Shown here piece by piece: positions 35,600 through 45,649 of a stretch of 64,000 nt of DNA. Made by a program: the position numbers and the translations under genes. Each line of letters opens with the position of its first letter. Position 1 is the first letter of the stretch. The stretch comes from Sciurus carolinensis. Lineage: Eukaryota > Chordata > Mammalia > Rodentia > Sciuridae. The stretch covers positions 18,117,678 through 18,181,677 of the forward strand of contig NC_062227.1 of the NCBI RefSeq assembly GCF_902686445.1. Direction: 5' to 3'. The notes beneath the pieces were generated by a model that worked only from the letters and a program-made list of their open reading frames with translations, made no database searches and was not told the DNA's origin.

Positions 35600-36640
35600 G
35601 ATTTGCATCATTGTTTTTCATCTCTTCCTCATGGAATATTTTGCTGAGAATGTTCTGTAATGCTGGCTTTCTTTTTGTAAATTCTTTTAGTTTCTGTTTA
35701 TCATGGAAGGATTTTATTTCATCATCAAATCTGAAGGTATGTTTTGCTGGGTGTAAGATTCTTGGTTGGCATCCATTTTCTTTCAGGGCTTGATATATTT
35801 TGTCCCAAGCTCTTCTAGCATTTAGGGTCTGGATTGAAAAATCTGCTGATGTTCTTATTGGTTTCCCCTGAATGTAATTTGATTATTTTTTCTTGCAGCC
35901 TTTAAAATTCTGTCTTTATTTTGTATGTTAGTTATTTTCCTAATAATGTGCTTTGGTGTGGGTCTGTTGTAATTTTGTGTATTTGGAGTTCTATAAGCCT
36001 CTTGTACTTGATTTTCCATTTCATTCTTCAGATTTGGAAAATTTTCTGATATTATTTCATTGAATAGATTGTTCATTCATTTGGTTTGTTTCTCTGTGCC
36101 TTTCTTAATCCCAATAATTCTCACATTTGGCCTTTTTCTGATATCCCATAATTCTTGTAGATTCTGTTCATGATCTTACCGTCTTCTCTGTTTGGTCAAC
36201 TTTGTTTCTAAGATTAAACATTTTTTCTTCAATGTTTGAGGTTCTGTCTTCCAGGTGTACTATCCTATTGGTTATGCTTTCTGTGGAGTTTTTAATTTGG
36301 TTTACTGTTTCCTTCATTTCAAGTATTTCAGTTTTTTTTTTTTTTCAGTATCTCTAACTCTTTATTGAAATGATCTCTTGCTTCCATATTTGGTCTTTTA
36401 ACTGTTGATTGGTGCGATCATTTAATGCCTGCAATTGCTCTTTCATCTCATCCTTCAATGCCTGCATTTGCTCTTTTATGACCGTATTTGCTTCTCTGAT
36501 TGTTTTAATTAGGTACATTCTGAACTCTCTTTCTGACATTTCTTCTGCCATGCTGTCATTGGGTTTTATTGATATAGCATCTAGGTGTTTTGGGGACATT
36601 TTCTTCCCTTGTTTTCTCATATTGGTCAGATATCAGCGGG
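35600..36640 (-). pseudogene. L1 ORF1 (RNA-binding protein), broken
   Basis: ORF1p is the trimeric RNA chaperone of L1. The open frame at 36,354-36,620 gives the N-terminal part with a run of Q/L/K heptads (KEQMQALKDEMKEQLQAL), typical of the coiled coil. The frame at 35,855-36,076 covers the end of the RNA-recognition domain and the start of the C-terminal domain (IQNKDRILKAARKNNQ). The two are separated by stops and frame changes, so no full ORF1p can be made. Confidence 0.8.
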
Positions 36641-36808
36641 ACCCTGAGATATTGCAGATTTCCTCTATTGGCTTATAGTGTCCCTGTAGATTTCCAGTAT
36701 ATCACCTCCTCACCTTCAGTAGCCTGCAGTCTTGGAGGAACTTGATAATGCAGTGCTTCCGAAGAATGCTGCCTTGGCCCACTACTGGGTGCGCGATTGG
36801 GGGATTGG

Positions 36809-37310
36809 TGTGTGTGGAAAGCCTCTCTGTGGGTGATTCTGCTCCAAGAAGCTGACTTTGTTTGGGCCTGCCGCCGGATGGAGCCCGGACTGCTTGGGAA
36901 TATCTCTGGCCCTCCTGCCCTGGTCCAAGAAGCTGCCTGCAGAACAGACCATGGCCTGCCACTTGGGGCTGGTTGTGCATGGAAAGCCTCTCACTAGGCG
37001 GGTCTGCTCCAAGAAGCTGGCTGTAGGCTCGGCCTGCTGCTGGATGGAGCCGGGCTGCTTGGGAAAGCCTCTTGCCACCCTTCCTTGGTCTGAGAAGCTG
37101 TCTGAGGACTGGGACGCACCAATGGATGTGGAACTGGGGACTGGAGGTGCTCCGAAAGCCTCTCACTAGGTGAGTCTGCTTGGAGAAGCTGACTGTGGAA
37201 CCGTCCTGCTGCCAGATGGAGCCGAGCCACTCGGGAAAGCCTCTCGCCACCCTGCCCTGGTTTGAAAAGCTGCCCACTGTCCTGGCCTGCTGCCTGGGCC
37301 GAGCTTCACC
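36809..37310 (-). repeat. Tandem monomer-like units in L1 5'UTR
   Basis: Three units can be aligned on shared blocks 'gaaagcctctc', 'aagaagctg' and 'ggatggagcc'. They start near 36,809, 36,973 and 37,145, with 'gaaagcctctc' repeats 165 and 172 bp apart. Identity is partial but collinear over the whole unit. They are GC-rich and sit just inside the L1 5' terminus, the position of promoter monomers in mouse L1. Confidence 0.75.
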
Positions 37311-37433
37311 CAGTTGGAGCGACTCACCCAGCATCTCTGAGTTGGTCCGAGTCTCTCAGTACCTCCCCTTCTTGAATCCTGAGTTCTGGAGCAACAGGAG
37401 ATGCAGTCACCTTCTAGATGCCATCTTGAAAAG

Positions 37434-37511
37434 GTTCTTGTGGTACCTTTAGCAGATTGACCCATATAAATTATAAGTTTGTGCACAGCAAAGGAAAATA
37501 TGTTCCCAAAT
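37434..37511 (+). repeat. 3' remnant of the 5' LTR
   Basis: 'cccatataaattataag' and 'tgtgcacagcaa' here recur at 42,354-42,383 in the 3' LTR, with a shared 'tggtggtac'-like block upstream. Only about 78 bp of the 5' copy remain. Confidence 0.85.
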
Positions 37512-37529
37512 TGGCGTAGTCGGCAGGAT
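37512..37529 (+). promoter_or_regulatory. Retroviral primer-binding site, serine tRNA type
   Basis: 'tggcgtagtcggcaggat' is complementary to the 3' end (including CCA) of mammalian tRNA-Ser of the AGA/TGA type as I recall it, with all 18 bases matching. It lies directly after the LTR remnant, as a PBS should. It is the start site for minus-strand DNA synthesis. Confidence 0.85.
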
Positions 37530-37839
37530 CCACTGGGGTGCCAAAGCAATGCCATTGTTTAAAAAAAGGGGCAGAGTAGATGTGTCAATGTGATATTCCT
37601 GGATGGAAAGATGCTCAGTTTAGCTTCATGGCTCAGGAATGGGCCATAGGGACTGGTTTGGGGGAACGTTGGGATGTTAAATTCTGAATAGCTGAATCCC
37701 CTCAAGTTATTGAGGTCTTGCAGACTGTGCAGGTAGATAAAGGCAAATAATTTACAGCTATTACTCATTGAGGATGGGTTCTGTTGTCCACATATAAGAA
37801 AAAGTGCTTGCACACACAAGATTTTTTTTGGGAAAAACT

Positions 37840-38214
37840 AGCTATGGAAAATGAGCTTACTGAGCTACAAAGTAAATTGGCTATGCTGCAATATTAGAAT
37901 TTTATTTTGGGAGATCAGGCTCAACATTATCAGAATGTAGCTGAGATGGTTGCAGTGCAGTGTGCTAAATGTAAATATAAAAAATGGAAGGTAAGGTAAA
38001 TGTGAAGAAAGAACATCTCGTAATAATTGCTACTGCAAAGGCTGATTGGGATCATGATACATGGGATGGGGACATTTGGGATGACATTGAGGATGATGTG
38101 AACTGGGATCCTTTGGGTGATGAGTCTCATAAAGATGATGAGCCAGAAATATCCTCCAATTTTGTAGGCAAAACCTTTATCAAGGAGATATGGAAATGGT
38201 ATATACAAAATTGA
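37840..38214 (+). pseudogene. Gag-like leader/coiled-coil remnant (uncertain)
   Basis: From about 37,840 a stretch reads as a short heptad-like segment with one early stop. It is followed by the open frame 37,984-38,214, rich in D and W (for example DWDHDTWDGDIWDD). The position between primer site and pol suggests a residue of gag or the gag-pol join, but no capsid or zinc-knuckle motif is visible, so the assignment is positional only. Confidence 0.4.
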
Positions 38215-38369
38215 GTCAAAGCAAGACCTGCAGGTATTTTACAATCGCATGAACTTATAGCAAATTTTCCTGATGAACAATTACCCAAAGTATCTAGTAA
38301 AGAATGTATAGAACAATCTCCTGTTAAATATAATGAAATATATGATAAATTAACACCTACACAAGAACA

Positions 38370-38800
38370 TGCATGGTTTACAGATGGATCAGTAAATGAA
38401 TGCTATTGGAGAGCCTCAACTTTTAACCCATCTAATAAAAATATATTAGAAAAACAGGGTAATGATCAAAGTAGTCAATATGCTTAATTATGTGCAGTAT
38501 TCATGGCTTTACAATATGAAGAGGAAAAGAAATGTCATTTGTTTACAAATTCCTGGGCTGTAGCAAATGAGTTAACTACCATACCATTTATACCTAAATA
38601 GTATGAAAATGTTTGGAAAATAAGGGATAAACAATTATGGGGAACAGAAATATGGAAAAGTATTTGTGAAATGCTTAAATGTACTAACATGTCTGTATTT
38701 CACATAGATGCTCATTCTTGGAGAGACACCCTGGAACATGAGTATAATACAACGGTGGACAATCTGGCTAAAATAACCATTTTAGAAGAAAACAGTTCAC
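38370..38800 (+). pseudogene. Retroviral RNase H domain, inactivated
   Basis: RNase H removes RNA from the RNA-DNA hybrid during reverse transcription. The frame through codon 38,383-38,385 (first catalytic Asp, in FTDGS) runs to 38,760. The second catalytic position is a stop codon (TAA, 38,485-38,487), the third reads Asn (38,548-38,550) instead of Asp, and the fourth Asp (38,758-38,760) is kept. A further in-frame stop lies near 38,600. Both the break and the substitution rule out activity. It is followed directly by the integrase zinc-binding region in another frame. Confidence 0.85.
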
Positions 38801-39430
38801 AGTCTGGCTAAATGGGCTCATCAAAAGACAGGATATGTCAGACCTGCTGCTATGTATAGGTGGGCATGTGAATAAAGAATATCTGTTCCATTATCTAAAT
38901 GTAAGGAAACAGTTATGCAATGTTGCATTTACCAATTGGATAAAGTTTGGCCAGTGCTTTCCATTGACACTGGAGAATTAAGTAGAGGAACTCAACCAGG
39001 TCAGATTTGGCAAATAGATATATAGGACCTCTACCCATGTCTAGAGGATGTAGATATATTTGTACTTGCGTAGATACATATTCTGGGGTGTGAGTAACTT
39101 AAGCATATAGAGATGCTACACAAAGGAACACTATTAGAACTTTAGACATAATAACTTTATATTATGAAACAACTTTGCAAATCCAAAGTGATAATGGCTC
39201 TCATTTTAAAGGAAAATTAATACAATTATACTGCCAAGCAAATAGTATTGAATTGATATATCATATTGCATATTATCCACGGGCTGCAGGGCTGATAGAA
39301 TGAATGAATGGTCTTTTTAAAAAATTTAGAAAACAGAAATGGTAAATATGTACAGTGAAAAGATAATTTATTTAAAGCTTTAAAACAATTGAAAAACCAA
39401 ATCAGAAACTCCCTTGTCTTGAATGATGAC
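38801..39430 (+). pseudogene. Retroviral integrase, inactivated
   Basis: Integrase joins viral DNA to the host genome. A degraded HHCC-type zinc-binding part (about 38,809-38,960) keeps one His and a Cys pair but has lost its second His position and has stops. The catalytic core is clear: Asp at 39,073-39,075 (VDTYSG), Asp at 39,190-39,192 (SDNGSHF) and Glu at 39,298-39,300, all in one frame with exactly 35 residues between the second Asp and the Glu. A TGA follows the Glu immediately, other stops occur near 39,025 and 39,091, and a frame change separates the core from the zinc-binding part. Confidence 0.9.
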
Positions 39431-39529
39431 TCCAAATTTACAAATTCAGGATGTGGAAATTTCTCATATAAAATGGTGGACCTTACATCCTAAAGTCCAA
39501 CTTCCCTGGCAAGGCTCTCCTGCTTCTTC

Positions 39530-39830
39530 TGATCATAACTTGCATAGTGTAACAGGTATTCTTATCCCTCCAAGTCAAACTAAAGTGATACCAATAGGCC
39601 TGGGATTTGGAATCCCTCCCCAACACTTTGGGCAGATTGCTGAATGATCTAGCCTGGCCCTATAAGAAATCCAAATCATGGCCAGCGTAATTGACTTTCA
39701 TTATTGAGGAGAAATTAAAGTTTTATTACATAATGTATCCCCTGATCTATTCCTAATTAAAGCTGAAATGTGAGTTGCTCAAATAATTTTAATACCTTAT
39801 ATAATGCACAATAAATGGACTCAAATAAAA
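39530..39830 (+). pseudogene. Retroviral dUTPase downstream of integrase, inactivated
   Basis: dUTPase hydrolyses dUTP and limits uracil in viral DNA. One frame carries recognisable family motifs in order: a degraded motif 1 (about 39,515-39,540), motif 2 with SSLAL after a stop at 39,645-39,647, motif 3 around VID (Asp codon 39,693-39,695) followed by a TGA at 39,705-39,707 and GE, and motif 4 ending VAQII after a TGA at 39,771-39,773. A TAA lies at 39,663-39,665. Three of the four stops are TGA, consistent with CpG decay. Its place after integrase is typical of ERV-L-type elements. Confidence 0.85.
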
Positions 39831-40019
39831 CAACCTAGTCTGCATACCAATAGGAAAGGTGGTTTGGATTGACAGATATTATTGCAGGGAACAAAGTGTG
39901 AATAAAAGGACAAGAAACTGATGTTCCTTAGTTGCAGAAATAATATCACAGGAAAATAATAATACAGTAATAGTAATGATTCCTGGAGATAAACAACCTA
40001 AAATATTACCTACTAACCA

Positions 40020-41834
40020 TCTATTTTTATGGAACTAGATTATGAAATAGATCTTCATGACAAGTCCTTTAATATGGGCCTGGACTCCTGGAATAGAACT
40101 TCTGGTCAGATGGTATTAGAGGAACAACATAGGCAATAGGACAAAATAATTTTACCTGCTCAACTAAGAAAAAAATGTAACTTTGCTAATGTGACTGTGA
40201 GTGGACAAAATATAACTGGATGGAAGAGAAAATCATATGCATATTGGTTAATATCCTCCAGTAATAATGAAATATAAGTAAATATTATCACTAAAGTATT
40301 AATAATATGTAAATTTTCCACATTAAAATTGCAATTCAAATATAGATAGTATTTGACACAAGCCATAAATAATTGCAGTATCAATGGTACTAAGGATTTT
40401 GCTTTTAATGTTAATATTTCTGCCTTTATTCTATGTAGCAATGGAAAAAATATTATGGGACTAGGAGTGTGGGTTAATTATATATGGTATTCTATTAATA
40501 ACAAGCCTTAGATTAATGCTCCACAAGTAATATGAGTGTCCCATACTTGTAGTAATGTAAGTTTCTTAGCTAGTAAGTTATTTATACATTTTAATGTTTC
40601 TTTTCCCCTGACTTCCTTGTGCACCCAAATAAGAAGGGCCTGGTATGATACTTTATTAGGAGGATTAGGAGCTTGGAAAAAAATTGCAAATTCAATAGAA
40701 TTAGAAGTATTATATTCTCATCTATGAAATGCTGGAAAAGATACAGCTCAAGGTATAAATTTAAATGCTCAATGGTTGCCTACTAGTATTATCCCTCATC
40801 AAAATACCTTAACCTATCAAGAACAAATGTTATAAATATTTAAAACTTCCCAAGTGGAACAATAGAAAGGAGATACTAATATTAATACATGGTTAAATTT
40901 GACTTGTTGTAATATTCAAATGTTACTTATTTATCTCCAAAAGAAAAGGGCACAAAGATTAATTCAACAAGAGCATAGTAATATCTGGGGATATCTGCTT
41001 CCCCCAGGAGCTCAAAAGACTTCCCCCATTGTGGTGGATTGTACTTCTGCTTGGTGTACTGGAACTTTACCTATTTGGTAAAAAATTATAAGGTTTTATG
41101 TTTTCATGTTTTACAAGTAACCCATAAAACTTATATAATGTTGCCCCACATTGAAGGGACTCACATTGATGAACAGAATATAACTTATAAATTAATAGAT
41201 TACATGTCCACCACCCATGGGCCTGTATGTCAAGGATTAACCCACATAATGGAACACTGTTGCAGCACTCTATTAATATTTATGGACATTGTATCCTCTA
41301 AAAAATTTTACCCTACTATATGAAATTGAACCTCAACATATTTGCATGGGAAATGATAATAGTAATAAATTACAATAGATAAATTTATCTACTCCTTTTG
41401 TGGAATGTTTAAAAGATGTGGAAATCTTGTATTGGGGCAGAGAAACATTCTACTTATCCCCTGATATTAATAAAGAGTTTAATATTAATTGGATTTCTAC
41501 CCCCTTACCAATGCCAAATATTTATATTTACTTATCCCTACCTACTATCTTAACACATTCAAATTTATTGTACCAATATCTAAAGCATAATAAACATTCT
41601 CTGACAAAGCATCAAATACCCACAACTATTTTTTCCAATAAGTTAACTAATTTGTCAAATGCAATAACTGAGGACACTAATCATAATTGGTCAGATTTGC
41701 TGTTTTCTAGTGCTAGTGCTTCTAAATACTTTTCAGCTGTGTTTTCTCTGATCTTTTGTATTGGCATTTTAATCATATTATGTAAATGTAATTGTCAAAT
41801 GTATTATCAAATCAAACAATGTACCATAGAATGA
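40020..41834 (+). pseudogene. Env-like glycoprotein relic
   Basis: Several broken frames together look like a retroviral surface plus transmembrane protein. 40,160-40,600 has a cluster of N-glycosylation sequons (NVT, NIT, NCS, NGT, NIS, NVS). The open frame 40,536-40,727 has a basic pair (IRR) followed by a Gly/Leu-rich stretch (LLGGLG), compatible with a worn cleavage site and fusion-type segment. 40,899-41,081 has a heptad-like helix and a Cys pair. The longest frame, 41,400-41,834 (144 codons), ends with a hydrophobic anchor (about 41,730-41,783, FSLIFCIGILIILC) and a short Cys-rich tail. There are many stops and frame changes. Family assignment is by architecture and position, not by confident homology. 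Confidence 0.65.
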
Positions 41835-41878
41835 TAATGACTTCCTTTACTTACCCTCCTAAACAATCCTAGGGCTGA

Positions 41879-42395
41879 AATGTAGAAACAAATGGAGTCT
41901 TGTTTAAGAGCACTTTCAAAAAGTGAAATCAGGGCAAGGAATAAGCAACGTGCATGAGAAACTTAGTCATCTGGCACTGTCCCTGTTCAAGGATAGACAA
42001 GCTCTCTGTCCAAGAACATTAAAAAACTTAAAGACATCTGGTTTCTGCTCTCAAGGCCTGACTCCTGGCCAGATCCAGGTCTGGAGACCAAACGTAATTA
42101 TGGCACTGAGTCCACTGACTCCAGACAATTACTTTATATGTTTACTCCAGATTATTTAAAAAAGATGAGAACTCAAAGGTGACAAGACTGCATTCTTTGG
42201 TTATGTAAGCTGTGAAATGCCTGTGATGTCTCTCTGGTACTGAGTTGGTATGCTATAGGGGATGGTTTTCCTTTTGTATATACTTTATATGTCTTAATAA
42301 AAGATTTACTATGTTTTCCTATATGACTTATGGTGGTACATTCACCAGATCAACCCATATAAATTATAAGTCTGTGCACAGCAATGGGAAATACA
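41879..42395 (+). repeat. 3' LTR (ends approximate)
   Basis: It follows the env-like frame by about 45 bp. I take 'tgtagaaaca' at 41,879 as the likely start, but no good polypurine tract was seen. The end is set by homology with the 5' LTR remnant and lies near 42,390-42,400. Confidence 0.6.
42296..42301 (+). promoter_or_regulatory. LTR poly(A) signal AATAAA
   Basis: A canonical hexamer in 'cttaataaaagattt', near the R/U5 side of the 3' LTR and about 95 bp before its estimated end. Confidence 0.7.
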
Positions 42396-44118
42396 CACAA
42401 AGTTTTTTCTTACATTTTTCTGCACCTTGTCTGGTATAAAGACATCCTTCTGTCTCTATTTCTGCTGATGTGACTATTTATTAGCCACCAGATCAGGTAT
42501 TGAGAATAATTTCTTTATATATTTGACAAAAGTTCATTAATTTAAACATTAAAATATGGAAATGTAGCATAATAAGAAAATGCAGAACAATTTCATTTGG
42601 AATTGCAAATGCATAAATAGTAAGTGTACCTTACGATCTCTTCCATATATTAAACAATTAATACTTTATATAATATTTATAATAACAGTTGACTATATGG
42701 TGTCAATATATTTTGACACATTAAATTGTAGTAACATTAGAAATTTGCAATAATACAAAATCACAACAATACTAAGAAATGTATAAGAAGGAAATGCAAT
42801 TGGAAGCAGAGCACTGGCAATTGTGCAGGGGATGCTTAGGGAGGGCTGTGGTAAATACACAATCTTCATCATTTATATGAATTGTAGAGGACCATCTCAC
42901 AGGGATGGTTCTTTCTGTTCAAGAGTCTGTCTCAAAGTAGAATTGAGTTATGTGAGTGAAATTTCTCTTAAGAACTATCTTAGGACCTCAGGAAAACTGA
43001 CAGCCACCTTCTGGAGAAGTGAAGGGGAGCAAAGGAGCATCCTGTGAGATTTCCTAAAGGAAAGGAGATAATGGGAGTCTATAGGATTAATCTAAAAAGA
43101 AAGAGTAAGAACAGTCTCCACAAAAACACCCCAACCCAGCTTTACCAAGGAAGACACAAATAAAATATACTGTTGGCTACTGGAAGTAGAAGGAAGTTAA
43201 AATCAAACTTCTTTCCACAAGGGCAAGTCTGAGACTGATTTCTAAGAAGAGTAGCTTTTGGAAAGTGCACTTTTACCCAAAGTAATGAAAATCCTCAGGA
43301 TCTCCCATGAGTCCAGGATGTTTAAATTCATGTAACCAAACATAATAATGGGTTACAGAATTAAAGCTCAACAATATTGAGAGATGATGTAAAATGTTTG
43401 TCAATCTATATATGTATTACTAATTTTTAGTTAAGAAATATCTCAGTGCACTTGAAGGAAAGAGAATCAATATAGAGTGATCACAGAATTTCACTGTGAG
43501 GATAGAAAAGAGAGCTATTCATGATCACACTGGAGTCCTCTCAGGCTAAGAAGACAGACTTATCCTAAGATATTACAGTGTGATTAGAGAGAGTGAGAGA
43601 AATAGGAAACCAGAAAAATCTAAGAAACAAAATCCACTAGTCTCCAAAACATAGGATCACACTGGCCATAGGAGTATGTTCCCATAATCTTAGTCTTCCT
43701 TGGTGCACAGCATCCCCAAGAGGTATGACATGGATTTGCTCCAAGACATCCTCATTCCCAGGGTGCCTAGAATTTCTCTTAAACCAAGGTTAACACAGAG
43801 TCATCTTTTTTATAGTCTTAAAGAAGATAATATTCTATAGAATTCTAGGAGGGCAATTAACATCTTCATATTATGGATCAAACCATGAGATCAGAGAGCA
43901 TTTTTAGTTTCCTCTTTCTTAGAATGAGGGTGCCCTATTCTAATTATGAACACTTACAACCTCAGTAGAAAAGAGAACCAGAAAAAGCAGAGATATTTTT
44001 AATCTCACAAGGCCAAGAAGAATCTCCTCTGGGACTTCTCATGTGAATGCAAGCAGGCACAGAGCCCCCAGGGGGCCAAATCTGCAGCTGCCAGGCAAGG
44101 TCTGCTTAATACTTGCTG
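42396..44118. other. Kappa V upstream flank, no gene seen
   Basis: No gene, RNA or assigned repeat. Moderately AT-rich unique-looking DNA. Confidence 0.5.
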
Positions 44119-44126
44119 ATTTGCAT
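44119..44126 (+). promoter_or_regulatory. Immunoglobulin promoter octamer ATTTGCAT
   Basis: A perfect ATTTGCAT in the context 'ttgctgatttgcatgtttcc', the arrangement of kappa V promoters. It lies 97 bp upstream of the leader ATG at 44,223 and would bind Oct-1/Oct-2 in B cells. Confidence 0.9.
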
Positions 44127-44222
44127 GTTTCCCCAGAGCCCATTTCTGCTTCTCAGAGTCCCCGTTAACAGGTTGCTTGGTGAATCTGGGCAACAGGAGC
44201 CTCAGGCAGGGCCAGACTGTGC

Positions 44223-44763
44223 ATGGGTTTCCCTCTTCTGCCTTCTGCTGCTCTGGTGCCCAGGTGAGGAGGGAGCACAAGAAACAGCCTGAGGTGAGAG
44301 AACTCTCTCCTCCTAGTGTGAGGTAATCCCAGGGCTCTGTGCAACTCTGGTCCAGTCTCCCCCAGAGACACAATGGCTCTCAGGTAAGGGACCAGGACAG
44401 CCAGGTCTGCTTGGGGAAATGGAGTTCAACCAAGTTGACAACAGAAATGCTATTTCTTCCTTCCCAGGTGGCAGTGGTAGCCTGGGGTTAATGCAGTCTC
44501 CAGCCTTCCTAACTGTGTCTCAAGGAGAAAGCATCTCCTTCACCTGCACTGCCAATGAGAACACCAGGGAGTAACCTGGTACAAGCAGAAACAAGGTCAG
44601 GCTCCCAAGATTCTCATCTATGATGCTGATAACCAAAATTATGGTGTCCTAGAACATTTTACTGGGCTACATTCTGGTTCAGAATTCATACTCAAAGTCA
44701 GCAGTGTAGAGGCTGAGGATGCTGCAAGCTATTACTGCCAGCAGGACTATGCAGTCCGTCCTG
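44223..44763 (+). pseudogene. Immunoglobulin kappa V pseudogene (subgroup unassigned)
   Basis: Leader exon 44,223-44,263 (hydrophobic-leader type, ending 'ggtgcccag' with donor gtgagg), intron of 204 bp, acceptor 'cttcccag' at 44,460-44,467, V exon from 44,468. The exon contains framework 1 (LMQSPAFLTVSQGESISFTC), the first conserved Cys at 44,545-44,547, framework 2 (WYKQKQGQAPKILIY, Trp at 44,577-44,579), framework 3 (SSVEAEDAASYYC, Cys at 44,736-44,738) and CDR3 start QQDYAVRP. The first Cys and the Trp are 32 nt apart, so CDR1 contains a frameshift and the first frame hits TAA at 44,572. The 41-nt leader exon is also out of phase with the V exon. Frameworks are otherwise well kept, so inactivation may be moderately recent. 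Confidence 0.93.
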
Positions 44764-44791
44764 CATAGTGACAGGCCTGCACACAAACCCT
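44764..44791 (+). promoter_or_regulatory. 12-spacer RSS, one heptamer change
   Basis: The heptamer 'catagtg' (44,764-44,770) differs from CACAGTG at the third base, which is critical for RAG cleavage. The 12-bp spacer is 'acaggcctgcac' and the nonamer is 'acaaaccct' (44,783-44,791, 6 of 9 consensus bases). Confidence 0.88.
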
Positions 44792-45649
44792 CCTCCCAGG
44801 GATGGTGCAGGGAGGTCACATGGTGTTAACTCTTGCCTTCTGCTCTGTGGTGTGCTCAGAGGTTCAGTGTCTGTGTGGGAAGGGCTGGCAGGGCTCAAGG
44901 TAAAGACCTGAAAGGACTTCAGACTTATTAAAGCATGCCTTCCCACTGCTACCACCACAAGTAGCACTGATAAGCAGCACAACACTCCACAACCTGTTGC
45001 CATTGACAGAAATTGGAGACATGCTTGGTGTCAAATACCACAATAGGGGCTCCTCTGTCTAGAGTGGATGACTCCCATTAATCCTGTGCAAATGAGTAGT
45101 TGAGGCTCTCAGAGTTTAGCTTGCTTTTTGTGCTTGTAGAGATGGAGATGGAAACAGACTCTGAGGTTCTGACTCTCTATCTCCCACTCATGCATTATTC
45201 ATTCACTTAAAACCAGATACAATTAAAGGCAGTAAGTACACATGTTGTCAATAAAGGGATTATAAAGTGATGAGCTCAATAAACATGAGCTACCTGTGTC
45301 CCATTAGCCACTCTCCAGTGGGAATACAGAAGTCCCAATATCTCACAGGGCCTCCTGCTCTTCCCACTCACCCCTGACACCTTCACTACCACCCAGGCCT
45401 CCTCAGCTCCACTTCCTGTCATCATGGATCAGATATTATGGAACTTCATGTCATTGAAATTCTAGGAGGTTTTCTTTGATATCTTGATCTTTTTGATCAA
45501 TAAGTTCTTTGAAATTAACCTGTATTGTGGGCTTGGTACCAATTTGTTCCCTTTTACTGAGGATAGTTTATTATTATATGAACATGTCAGTCACTCTTTA
45601 TGTTAATGAGTTGGCTTAGGTATAAGGCTATTAAATTTTACAGTCATTC
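44792..45649. other. Kappa V downstream flank, no gene seen
   Basis: No gene or clear repeat recognised. Confidence 0.5.

Larger units (their letters stand above)
31583..37433 (-). mobile_element. L1 LINE with tandem-repeat 5'UTR, 3' tail missing
   Basis: Read on the minus strand, the element starts 'caagatggcatctagaaggt' (37,427 downward), the usual L1 5' terminus. It has a GC-rich 5'UTR with about three tandem units (36,809-37,310), then ORF1 (about 36,640-35,600), ORF2 (about 35,540-31,750) and the C-rich complement of the G-rich 3'UTR tract (31,625-31,705). ORF pieces are long but broken. The 3' terminal A-rich tail seen in sister copies is absent at 31,583, and the 5' end abuts a retroviral LTR fragment, so a deletion has probably removed sequence at the left side. 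Confidence 0.88.
37434..42395 (+). mobile_element. Endogenous retrovirus relic, class III-like, tRNA-Ser primed
   Basis: Order: remnant of 5' LTR, primer-binding site, short leader/gag-like piece, RNase H, integrase, dUTPase, env-like region, 3' LTR with AATAAA. The integrase-then-dUTPase order is characteristic of ERV-L-like class III elements; betaretroviruses carry dUTPase before protease. Only about 0.85 kb lies between the primer site and RNase H, so gag, protease and reverse transcriptase are mostly deleted. All genes carry stops and frame changes and no product can be made. The first part of the 5' LTR is missing at the junction with the L1. Confidence 0.85.

Noticed and set aside
44005..44373. 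122-codon open frame on the minus strand
   Set aside because: It runs antisense through the kappa V promoter and leader; the + strand octamer, leader exon and splice sites explain this sequence better.
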